A stretch of DNA of 5,350 nt from Sphingomonadales bacterium (GTDB taxonomy: Bacteria; Bacteroidota; Bacteroidia; UBA7662), in assembly GCA_016872125.1 (NCBI GenBank), contig VHBD01000108.1, forward strand, positions 1-5,350. The letters are read 5' to 3'. The notes beneath the pieces were generated by a model. That model did not search any database. It was not told the origin of the DNA and saw only the letters and a program-made list of their open reading frames with translations. Positions within the stretch are counted from its first letter, which is position 1. Every line of letters starts with the position of its first letter. Made by a program: the position numbers and the translations under genes. Below are positions 1 through 5,350 of this stretch, piece by piece.

Positions 1-306
1 CGCATTTCCGGTTCAACCCCAGAAGGGGCAGTGGCCAATTTGTTTCAACTGTTGGAGATCGTTTCAACTCACGAAATCGTTACCCAATTCAGGGACGCCT
101 TCGCCGACTGCAGCATACGGTATGGTGATCTCAAAAAACAATTGGCCGAGGATATGATCCAATACCTTGCCCCATTTCGCGACAACATTTTGAACCTACA
201 AAGCAAGCCCTCGGAATTGGAGGAAATTCGTCGTTCGGGCGCGGCCAAAGCCAAAGCCTCCGCCCAAAAAACCTTGCAGGAAGTTAGAAGCCTGATGGGT
301 TTTTAA
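1..306 (+). CDS. trpS: Tryptophanyl-tRNA synthetase, C-terminal part (5' end outside window)
   Basis: The reading frame is open from base 1 and ends at TAA 304-306, giving the last 101 residues of a protein whose start lies to the left. TrpS is a cytoplasmic class I aminoacyl-tRNA synthetase that charges tRNA-Trp with tryptophan at the cost of ATP, releasing AMP and pyrophosphate. The visible part matches the helical C-terminal, anticodon-binding region of bacterial TrpS: an opening ISGSTPEGAVANL, then a helical stretch with the family-typical IRYGDLKKQLAEDM (visible residues 39-52), then a closing helix rich in Ala and Lys. The HIGH and KMSKS catalytic motifs lie upstream and cannot be inspected. 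TrpS proteins are usually about 320-335 residues, so roughly a third is seen. A GTG at 31 is internal and not the start. The next gene follows on the same strand after 71 bp, so co-transcription is possible. The call rests on recognising the C-terminal sequence. Confidence 0.88.
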   Translation, partial: RISGSTPEGAVANLFQLLEIVSTHEIVTQFRDAFADCSIRYGDLKKQLAEDMIQYLAPFRDNILNLQSKPSELEEIRRSGAAKAKASAQKTLQEVRSLMGF

Positions 307-331
307 GTTGGCCTTAAAAGAGTGTTCTTTT
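301..331 (+). other. Two overlapping AT-rich hairpins at the 3' end of trpS, possible weak terminator or attenuator
   Basis: TTTTAAG at 301-307, which includes the trpS stop codon, is perfectly complementary to CTTAAAA at 313-319 with a 5-base loop. A second hairpin can form from AAAAGA at 316-321 and TCTTTT at 326-331 with a 4-base loop. The two share AAAA 316-319, so they exclude each other. Both stems are short and almost free of G-C pairs, so neither is a convincing intrinsic terminator. Transcription may continue into the kinase gene. Confidence 0.2.
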
Positions 332-354
332 GCTATGAATTAGGATTATCTTCG
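329..354 (+). promoter_or_regulatory. Weak candidate promoter for the deoxynucleoside kinase gene
   Basis: TATCTTCG at 347-354 differs from the Bacteroidota -7 consensus TAnnTTTG by one base. A TTTG lies upstream at 329-332, but the 14-bp spacer is shorter than the usual 17-20. A start would fall near 360 and leave a leader of under 20 nt. The leader ends in an A-rich stretch just before ATG 378 and has no Shine-Dalgarno sequence, as is usual in this phylum. The match is weak, so read-through from trpS is an equally good explanation. Confidence 0.25.
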
Positions 355-377
355 TCACCAAGTCAAGCAGATTAGAA

Positions 378-998
378 ATGAGCAAGCATATCGCCATCGC
401 AGGAAACATCGGGTCCGGTAAAACCACCCTCACCGAAATGTTAGCCCAGCATTATGGATGGGAACCTCATTTTGAAGAGGTCGATCAAAATCCCTACCTC
501 AACGACTTCTACGAAGACATGCAGCGTTGGTCCTTCAACCTGCAGATTTATTTCTTGAATTCCCGCTACAGACAAAACCGTGAGATGTTCGCCAAAGTCC
601 ATAACACGGTACAGGACAGAACGATTTACGAGGATGCCCATATTTTTGCCCCGAATCTGCATGCCATGGGGCTTATGAGCAGCAGAGATTTTGAAAATTA
701 TACCCGACTTTTTGAAGCCATGAGCAGCCACCTGCAGAAACCGGATTTGCTCATTTACCTGCGGGCATCGGTTCCAACCTTGGTGCGTCAAATCCAAAGG
801 CGAGGCCGAGATTTCGAGGATAATATTCGATTGGATTACCTCAAACGCCTGAACGAGCGTTACGAAGCATGGATTGAGGGATATACCGATGGCAAGTTGC
901 TGATTATCCCCGTGGATCAAATCAATTTTGCAGATAAGCCCGAAGATTTTGGTCAAATCCTTCTCAAAATCGAAACCGAATTGGGGGGACTTTTTTAA
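378..998 (+). CDS. Deoxynucleoside kinase (dCK/dGK/dNK family)
   Basis: This 206-residue protein belongs to the cytoplasmic deoxynucleoside kinases, which phosphorylate salvaged deoxynucleosides to 5'-monophosphates with ATP. The P-loop is at residues 9-16 (GNIGSGKT). Glu33 in the FEEVDQNPYL segment sits where the family's catalytic glutamate (EPV motif) is expected. DR at 80-81 within QDRTIYED matches the family's DR/ERS motif. The arginine-rich lid that closes over ATP is at about 137-147 (RQIQRRGRDFE, with Arg141, Arg142 and Arg144). Length fits bacterial members, usually 200-220 residues. ATG 378 is chosen because the P-loop begins only eight residues later, as in relatives. Base preference (dA, dG, dC or T) cannot be read by eye, so no gene symbol is given. 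The gene lies 71 bp after trpS on the same strand and converges on hppA. Thymidylate kinase is a weaker alternative because the lid and DR/ERS context fit dNK better. Confidence 0.9.
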   Translation: MSKHIAIAGNIGSGKTTLTEMLAQHYGWEPHFEEVDQNPYLNDFYEDMQRWSFNLQIYFLNSRYRQNREMFAKVHNTVQDRTIYEDAHIFAPNLHAMGLMSSRDFENYTRLFEAMSSHLQKPDLLIYLRASVPTLVRQIQRRGRDFEDNIRLDYLKRLNERYEAWIEGYTDGKLLIIPVDQINFADKPEDFGQILLKIETELGGLF

Positions 999-1000
999 TT

Positions 1001-1077
1001 TCTCGACCACCCAATTGCTTCACCCTCCGCATCGCTTCCCCTAAATCCGCTCCCCTTATTCCGTTCCCCTGCCCGCC
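1001..1077 (+). other. C-rich, G-poor tract with a 14-bp periodic TCCCCT motif after the kinase stop codon
   Basis: The first 77 bases after the kinase stop contain 39 C and only 8 G. TCCCCT recurs at 1037-1042, 1051-1056 and 1065-1070, exactly 14 bp apart, within imperfect 14-bp units at 1033-1046, 1047-1060 and 1061-1074. In the kinase mRNA such a C-rich, unstructured stretch would resemble a Rho-loading (rut) region. The opposite strand carries regularly spaced G4 runs plus GGCGGG. No coding potential is evident. The composition and periodicity are observed; both roles are inferred. Confidence 0.4.
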
Positions 1078-1114
1078 AAAAAAAAACGGGCCTTGCTTTG
1101 GAGGCAAGACCCGT
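1078..1114 (-). terminator. Rho-independent terminator of hppA, possibly bidirectional
   Basis: Read on the minus strand, ACGGGTCTTGC (1114-1104) pairs with GCAAGGCCCGT (1096-1086) as an 11-bp stem with one mismatch and a 7-base loop. It is followed directly by a run of nine T (1086-1078, the first overlapping the stem). The hairpin lies 42 bp past the hppA stop codon, which is a standard position. On the plus strand the same hairpin is followed by TTGGTTGTTT, a poorer U-tract, so it may also help end the kinase transcript. Confidence 0.87.
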
Positions 1115-1156
1115 TGGTTGTTTAGGCTTTCGAAGTGGCTATTGGAGCCGAAAAAC

Positions 1157-3475
1157 TTATTGGGCCGGAGCCGCTTGCTCAGAGGCAGGAATTTCTTCGG
1201 CAGGGGCTTCCATGCCCTCGACAGCTTCGATTGCGGCAGGTTCCTGCATCACGGCCGACTTGACTTTGTCTTGGTCCACCAAGGCTGGAGCCATGACGAG
1301 GGCCACCACCGAAATGAGTTTTAGCAAAATATTCAGAGAAGGTCCGGAGGTATCCTTGAAGGGGTCACCCACCGTATCACCCACCACGGCTGCTTTGTGC
1401 GGATCGGATTTTTTATAATAAGTTTTGCCATTGATATCCACGCCTTCTTCGAACATCTTTTTGGCATTATCCCAGGCGCCTCCGGCATTGGATTGGAAAA
1501 TCGCCATCAAAACCCCGGAGACCGTAACACCGGCCAACATACCCCCCAAAGGCTCAGCTCCAAAAATATAACCCACCACCACAGGAACCACAACGGCCAA
1601 TAAACCAGGCAGAACCATTTCGCGAATGGCGGCTTTGGTCGAAATCTCAACACATTTTCCGTACTCCGCAACCCCATCGGCCTTTTGGAAAATCGCTTGG
1701 TCTTCGGCGGACCAGTCCTTAAGCTCTTTGTCCCCGTTACGACGCATAGCATCCAAGGCGGACTTAAGGGCTGGGATGGTATTGAACTGACGACGCACTT
1801 CTTCGATCATGGACATGGCTGCGCGTCCAACGGCACCCATCGCCATCGCCGAGAAAACAAAGGGCAACATGGCACCAATAAATAAGCATGCGATCACATT
1901 GGCCTTGGAGATATCAATACTTGCAATACCCGCCGAAGACATGTAGGCTCCAAACAAAGCCAAAGCCGTCAAGGCCGCCGATGCAATGGCAAAACCTTTA
2001 CCAATCGCAGCCGTTGTGTTCCCTACGGCGTCCAGTTTGTCGGTACGTTGACGAACCTCCTTGGGTAATTCGCTCATTTCAGCAATACCCCCGGCGTTAT
2101 CCGAGATAGGGCCGTAAGCATCCACCGCCAATTGAATACCAGTATTGGCCAACATCCCTACGGCAGCAATAGCAATACCGTACAAACCCCCAAAATGAAA
2201 GGCCCCGATAATACTGGCTGCAATCAACAAAATAGGAATTGCGGTGGACATCATACCCACCCCAAGGCCAGCAATAATGTTGGTCGCTGCTCCCGTAGAG
2301 GACTGACGAACAATGGACAAAACAGGTTTCTTACCTGTACCGGTATAGTATTCGGTGATAAGACCTACGAGAACACCGGCAACCAAACCGATGATGGTAG
2401 CATAAAAAATACCCATCGCGGTGTAATGATTACCACGTACTGGATCATCCCAAGCGTACAAAGGATCTTGGAACCACCATTCGGCGGGCAGCATCCACGT
2501 AATTATAAAATAGGAGGCCACAATCATGAGTCCTGACGAAAGAAACTCACCCATGTTCAAGGCCTTTTGAGGATCGCCCCCTTCGCGGGTTTTAACAAAA
2601 AATGTCCCCAGGATGGACATCAGAATTCCGGTACCGGCAAGGACCAAAGGTAACAGAACCCCGGACAAACCGTTGAACTGATCGGCAAAGCCACCGGCCA
2701 TAAAGGCAGCACCCAAGACCATGGTCCCCACGATGGAACCCACATACGATTCAAAAAGGTCGGCTCCCATACCGGCCACATCACCGACATTATCACCGAC
2801 ATTATCAGCAATGGTTGCCGGGTTCAAGGGATGATCCTCCGGGATCCCGGCTTCGACCTTACCAACCAGGTCAGCGCCAACGTCGGCTGCCTTGGTGTAG
2901 ATACCACCGCCAACGCGGGCAAAGAGGGCAATCGACGAAGCACCAAACGAAAAACCGGTGATCACCGTGATAACTTTATTCACCGAGGCCTGGTCATCTA
3001 CCCCGAATTGCCCCGAAAAAAAGATAAACAAAAGGCTCAAGCCCAAAACGCCCAGACCAACAACCCCCATGCCCATGACCGAACCGCCCGCAAAGGCAAT
3101 TTCGAGGGCTTTGGATAAGCCTGTACGGGCGGCATTGGCCGTACGAACATTGGCTTTGGTGGCCACCTGCATACCGATAAACCCGGCCAGGCCTGAACAA
3201 AGCGCACCCACCACAAAGGCGAAACCAACCAATGGAGAGGAGGTCTCAGGACTGGTCAGCGCCAACAAAACAGCCACGCAGGCCACAAAAACAGCAAGAA
3301 TCTTGTACTCGGCTTTGAGGAAGGCCATAGCGCCTTCGGCAATATGCCCGGCAATTTTACGCATTTTGGCATCCCCAGGATCTTGGGCAGCCACCCATGA
3401 TGACTTCCAAAAGGTGAACAGCAGTCCAGCAACCCCACAAAGAGGCACCAAGTAAAGAAGAGTTTGTGTACTCAT
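1157..3475 (-). CDS. hppA: Membrane-bound ion-translocating pyrophosphatase, K+-dependent type
   Basis: This 772-residue polytopic inner-membrane protein hydrolyses cytoplasmic pyrophosphate and uses the energy to pump Na+ and/or H+ outward. Family members have about 16 membrane helices, and hydrophobic segments recur here throughout. Active-site motifs are intact: YTKAADVGADLVGKVE (193-208; Lys195, Asp198, Asp202), Glu213, DNVGDNVGDVAGMGAD (224-239), DAYGPISDNAGGIAEM (452-467), and HKAAVVGDTVGDPFKD (693-708; Asp700, Asp704, Lys707, Asp708). GNTTAAIG (485-492) has Ala489 and Gly492 where K+-independent enzymes have Lys and Thr, so K+ dependence is predicted. Glu242 in helix 6 is at the position typical of Na+-pumping enzymes; the plant H+-type glutamate position (246) is Gly. 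The last ~33 residues form an acidic Ala/Pro/Glu tail. ATG 3475 is chosen because the first helix follows directly and a promoter lies just upstream. No Shine-Dalgarno is present. A strong terminator follows the stop. Pumped ion is uncertain; family assignment is not. Confidence 0.97.
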   Translation of the reverse strand: MSTQTLLYLVPLCGVAGLLFTFWKSSWVAAQDPGDAKMRKIAGHIAEGAMAFLKAEYKILAVFVACVAVLLALTSPETSSPLVGFAFVVGALCSGLAGFIGMQVATKANVRTANAARTGLSKALEIAFAGGSVMGMGVVGLGVLGLSLLFIFFSGQFGVDDQASVNKVITVITGFSFGASSIALFARVGGGIYTKAADVGADLVGKVEAGIPEDHPLNPATIADNVGDNVGDVAGMGADLFESYVGSIVGTMVLGAAFMAGGFADQFNGLSGVLLPLVLAGTGILMSILGTFFVKTREGGDPQKALNMGEFLSSGLMIVASYFIITWMLPAEWWFQDPLYAWDDPVRGNHYTAMGIFYATIIGLVAGVLVGLITEYYTGTGKKPVLSIVRQSSTGAATNIIAGLGVGMMSTAIPILLIAASIIGAFHFGGLYGIAIAAVGMLANTGIQLAVDAYGPISDNAGGIAEMSELPKEVRQRTDKLDAVGNTTAAIGKGFAIASAALTALALFGAYMSSAGIASIDISKANVIACLFIGAMLPFVFSAMAMGAVGRAAMSMIEEVRRQFNTIPALKSALDAMRRNGDKELKDWSAEDQAIFQKADGVAEYGKCVEISTKAAIREMVLPGLLAVVVPVVVGYIFGAEPLGGMLAGVTVSGVLMAIFQSNAGGAWDNAKKMFEEGVDINGKTYYKKSDPHKAAVVGDTVGDPFKDTSGPSLNILLKLISVVALVMAPALVDQDKVKSAVMQEPAAIEAVEGMEAPAEEIPASEQAAPAQ

Positions 3476-3499
3476 AACGATTTTTTAGAAAAGCAGGCG

Positions 3500-3528
3500 C
3501 AAAGATAGGCCTGTGATTAGCCATTCAA
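3500..3528 (-). promoter_or_regulatory. Candidate hppA promoter (Bacteroidota -33/-7 type)
   Basis: On the minus strand TTG (3528-3526) and TATCTTTG (3507-3500) are separated by 18 bp. The second is an exact match to the phylum's TAnnTTTG -7 element, and the spacing is in the normal range. The predicted start near 3493 leaves a leader of about 17 nt ending in an A-rich stretch before ATG 3475. The -33 element overlaps the TGA stop codon of the upstream glcD-like gene, so hppA can be expressed apart from that gene even though only 49 bp separate them. Confidence 0.65.
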
Positions 3529-4913
3529 GCCTCCCAGATCTTGCCGGGGTTTAGAAGACCCTGCGGGTCAAAAACAGCTTTGATACCCTTCATGAGCTGA
3601 ATTTGGACAGGGTCCATGACCAGGGCCATATACCTCTTCTGCGACCAGCCAATTCCATGTTCACCGGATACCGTACCTCCCAATTGATGAACTTCTTTGA
3701 ACAATTCCTCGATCATCTTGGGCAAGGTTTGGTTCCAGTATTCGTCGTGGTGTTCCTCTTTAAGCAAATTCACGTGAATATTCCCATCACCGGCATGCCC
3801 GTAACAAACCGATCGTACCCCGTACTTAGAGCATAAGGCCTTGACCTTGAGCATTAAAGAAGGCAAAGCGGACATCGGGACCACCGTGTCTTCCTCCTTG
3901 TATATGGAATGAGCCCGGACGGCGTGACCGATTTGCCGACGCAGTCGCCACAAGGTCTCCTTGGTATCCGCTTGATCAGCCAATCGAATATCGCCAGCGC
4001 CTTCTTGTTCCAAAATTTCGGATAAACGTTCCGCGAGAGGATACAGCTGATCCAAGCTGTCTCCGTCCAGCTCAATAAGCAATTCCGCAACCACGTCGGA
4101 AGGAAATGGCATATTGATTCCAAGAAAATTCGCAGACATCTCCAAGGCCTCTTTCTCCATGAACTCCACTGCCGATGGCCGTATCCCCGCAAGTTGTATC
4201 GCTGAAACGGCCCTGCAAGCTGATTCTAAATCATAAAATGGCGCTGAGAGCAGTAAATCAGCCCCTGGAGCGGGGATCAACCTCAGAACGGCCTTGGTAA
4301 TCACCCCCAGGGTACCCTCACTGCCGACCATCAACTGCGTAAGGTGATACCCTGTGGCGTATTTGGTCACATTGGCCCCTGTCCAAATCAAAGAACCGTC
4401 CATCAAGGCAACCTGCAAATTCAAAACATAATCCCTGGTAGTCCCGTATTTGAACGCATGCGGTCCACCTGCCGACTCCGCCAGATTCCCACCCAAGGTG
4501 CATGTCCCCCTGGACGAAGGATCTGGTGGGTAATACAGGCCAAATTCCGCCACCGACTCCTGGAGCACTTGAGTAATCACCCCCGGTTCCACGGTGACCT
4601 GCAAGTTGGCCGTATCGATATGAAGAATTCTGTTTAGACGATCCGTGCTCAGGACCAAACCACCCCGTACCGGCAATGCACCACCGCTTAAGCCTGTTCC
4701 ACCCCCTCGGCAAGTCACCGGAACCTTATACCGATTGCTCAAGGCTAAAATTCGGGCTATGTCCTCAGCGGACCCCGGAAAGACCACCAAATCAGGTTCG
4801 AAACAATAATCATCGGTCTCATCCCGGCCAAATTCTTCCAAATCGTTAAATCGCACGGCATCCGATGGCAGGAATCCAAGGATTTCATCCAAAAAAGACG
4901 TTGTCAAAGCCAT
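3525..4913 (-). CDS. FAD-linked D-2-hydroxyacid dehydrogenase (glycolate oxidase GlcD / D-lactate dehydrogenase family)
   Basis: This 462-residue flavoprotein is in the VAO/PCMH-type FAD family that oxidises D-2-hydroxyacids such as D-lactate, glycolate or D-2-hydroxyglutarate to 2-oxoacids. The N-terminal FAD-binding domain (about 38-212) has the pyrophosphate loop RGGGTGLSGGA (69-79), the segment YYPPDPSSRGTCTLGGNLAESAGG (starting at 127) and LMVGSEGTLGVIT (194-206). The C-terminal oxidase domain (about 213-458) keeps the metal and substrate residues of the D-2-hydroxyglutarate dehydrogenase-like group: Arg325, His373 and His380 in HAGDGNIH, Asn382, and Glu418-His419 in GEHGIG. It ends with FDPQGLLNPGKIW. 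Length matches GlcD-like proteins of 450-500 residues. No GlcE, GlcF, LldE or iron-sulfur partner is adjacent, so it may act alone or with a distant partner; substrate cannot be fixed, hence no symbol. No signal peptide or membrane segment is seen. It is divergent from the E2 gene and upstream of hppA on the same strand. Confidence 0.92.
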   Translation of the reverse strand: MALTTSFLDEILGFLPSDAVRFNDLEEFGRDETDDYCFEPDLVVFPGSAEDIARILALSNRYKVPVTCRGGGTGLSGGALPVRGGLVLSTDRLNRILHIDTANLQVTVEPGVITQVLQESVAEFGLYYPPDPSSRGTCTLGGNLAESAGGPHAFKYGTTRDYVLNLQVALMDGSLIWTGANVTKYATGYHLTQLMVGSEGTLGVITKAVLRLIPAPGADLLLSAPFYDLESACRAVSAIQLAGIRPSAVEFMEKEALEMSANFLGINMPFPSDVVAELLIELDGDSLDQLYPLAERLSEILEQEGAGDIRLADQADTKETLWRLRRQIGHAVRAHSIYKEEDTVVPMSALPSLMLKVKALCSKYGVRSVCYGHAGDGNIHVNLLKEEHHDEYWNQTLPKMIEELFKEVHQLGGTVSGEHGIGWSQKRYMALVMDPVQIQLMKGIKAVFDPQGLLNPGKIWEA

Positions 4914-4931
4914 GGGCCTAAGTTATTGAAT

Positions 4932-4939
4932 TAATTTTG
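4932..4939 (+). promoter_or_regulatory. Candidate -7 element of the pyruvate dehydrogenase E2 gene
   Basis: TAATTTTG matches TAnnTTTG exactly and lies 48 bp before the E2 start codon. Transcription would start near 4946 with a leader of about 42 nt. No TTG is found at the expected -33 distance; the nearest upstream TTG (4901-4903) is 28 bp away. The call therefore rests on the -7 box and position alone. Confidence 0.45.
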
Positions 4940-4947
4940 CGCTTCTT

Positions 4948-4974
4948 CAAACCTAGCCTTTTTACCAAAGTCAA
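4948..4974 (-). promoter_or_regulatory. Candidate promoter of the glcD-like gene
   Basis: On the minus strand TTG (4974-4972) and TAGGTTTG (4955-4948) are 16 bp apart. The -7 box matches TAnnTTTG exactly; the spacer is slightly short. The predicted start near 4941 gives a leader of about 27 nt before ATG 4913. This element lies only 8 bp from the -7 box of the divergent E2 gene, so the two promoters share most of their polymerase footprint. Confidence 0.5.
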
Positions 4975-4987
4975 GAACCCCCTGCTG

Positions 4988-5350
4988 ATGGCCGAAATAA
5001 TCCGAATGCCCAAAATGAGTGATACCATGACCGAAGGGGTCATCGTCGCTTGGAACAAAAAAGTTGGCGACGCTGTCAAATCCGGCGATATCCTCGCGGA
5101 AGTTGAAACCGACAAAGCCACCATGGAATTGGAAAATTATGTCAAGGGCACACTTCTTCATATCGGAGTGGAGCAAGGCCAAGCCGTCCCGGTGGATGCC
5201 ATCATTGCTATCGTGGGCAAAGAAGGTGAAGATATTTCCTCATTGTTGTCAAGCCAAGGACCAAGCAACGCCCCCGTTACCAAGCCTGGAGCGCCATCGA
5301 ATCCTGAACCCAGCGTACCCATGGCCTCGAAGGAGGAGCATCAAGGCTCG
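4988..5350 (+). CDS. pdhC: Pyruvate dehydrogenase E2 (dihydrolipoamide acetyltransferase), N-terminal part (3' end outside window)
   Basis: The frame opens at ATG 4988 and is still open at the right edge, giving the first 121 residues. E2 forms the core of the cytoplasmic pyruvate dehydrogenase complex and transfers acetyl groups from E1 to CoA on a swinging lipoyl arm. Residues 1-80 are a complete lipoyl domain: MAEIIRMPKMSDTMTEG at the N-terminus, and the lipoylation site ETDKATME with Lys43 as the modified residue. Residues 88-121 are a Ser/Pro/Ala-rich linker of the kind joining lipoyl and E1/E3-binding domains. The catalytic domain and its His-x-x-x-Asp-Gly motif lie beyond the window, as would any second lipoyl domain. 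The start is fixed by the N-terminal sequence, where the strand begins within a few residues of Met in all relatives. There is no Shine-Dalgarno. E2 of 2-oxoglutarate or branched-chain dehydrogenases is less likely because MPKMSDTMTEG is typical of pyruvate E2. Confidence 0.92.
   Translation, partial: MAEIIRMPKMSDTMTEGVIVAWNKKVGDAVKSGDILAEVETDKATMELENYVKGTLLHIGVEQGQAVPVDAIIAIVGKEGEDISSLLSSQGPSNAPVTKPGAPSNPEPSVPMASKEEHQGS

Noticed and set aside
441..1010. A 189-codon open frame on the minus strand covering nearly all of the kinase gene.
   Set aside because: It is antisense to a clearly recognisable kinase with intact motifs, and its translation has no recognisable domain. It is a shadow of codon bias.
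1137..1149. Small inverted repeat GGCT-ATTGG-AGCC just past the hppA stop codon.
   Set aside because: Only a 4-bp stem, with a much stronger terminator immediately downstream; no reason to assign it a role.
2780..2803. Tandem 12-bp direct repeat ATCACCGACATT x2.
   Set aside because: It encodes the conserved DNVGDNVGD active-site motif of the pyrophosphatase, so the repeat is explained by protein function.
2132..3455. Long plus-strand open frames (134 and 165 codons) opposite hppA.
   Set aside because: They lie wholly inside a gene with all its family motifs, and their translations are low-complexity strings rich in Thr, Asn, Lys and Pro as expected from the complement of membrane-protein codons.
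4344..4637. A 97-codon plus-strand open frame opposite the glcD-like gene.
   Set aside because: Antisense to the conserved FAD-binding domain and with no recognisable features of its own.
1..5350. Search by eye for CRISPR repeats, tRNA genes, insertion-sequence ends, toxin-antitoxin or defence genes.
   Set aside because: Nothing of this kind is visible. The longest non-coding stretch is the 158-bp spacer at 999-1156, and all the rest is explained by five ordinary metabolic genes.

Overview
This window looks like ordinary chromosome from a member of the Bacteroidota, probably a Flavobacteriales-like lineage with GC content near 50% by eye. Three things point there. The best promoter candidates match the Bacteroidota sigma consensus (TTG, then 16-18 bp, then TAnnTTTG). 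None of the start codons has a Shine-Dalgarno sequence. The protein types (small deoxynucleoside kinase, K+-type membrane pyrophosphatase, pyruvate dehydrogenase E2 starting MAEIIRMPKMSDTMTEG) are those usual in this phylum. The assignment is by recognition, not by a search.

Layout from left to right. The 3' third of trpS (tryptophanyl-tRNA synthetase, 1-306, +) runs in from the left edge. After 71 bp comes a complete deoxynucleoside kinase (378-998, +). A 158-bp convergent spacer (999-1156) holds a C-rich tract with a 14-bp periodicity and a strong hairpin terminator serving the opposite strand. Next is hppA (1157-3475, -), an ion-pumping membrane pyrophosphatase. A glcD-like FAD-linked 2-hydroxyacid dehydrogenase (3525-4913, -) lies just upstream of hppA on the same strand. 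A 74-bp divergent spacer with two interleaved promoter candidates separates it from the 5' end of a pyruvate dehydrogenase E2 gene (4988 to the right edge, +), which is cut by the window.

All five genes are core metabolism: translation, nucleotide salvage, energy conservation from pyrophosphate, oxidation of lactate- or glycolate-type acids, and acetyl-CoA production. A loose functional thread exists. tRNA charging by TrpS releases pyrophosphate that HppA can use, and 2-hydroxyacid oxidation can yield pyruvate for the E2-containing complex. The gene order does not prove such coupling. I found no mobile element, CRISPR array, RNA gene, phage gene or defence system, and no convincing undescribed system. 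The most useful second looks are the interleaved divergent promoters at 4932-4974, the ion-specificity residues of HppA, and the periodic C-rich tract at 1033-1074.
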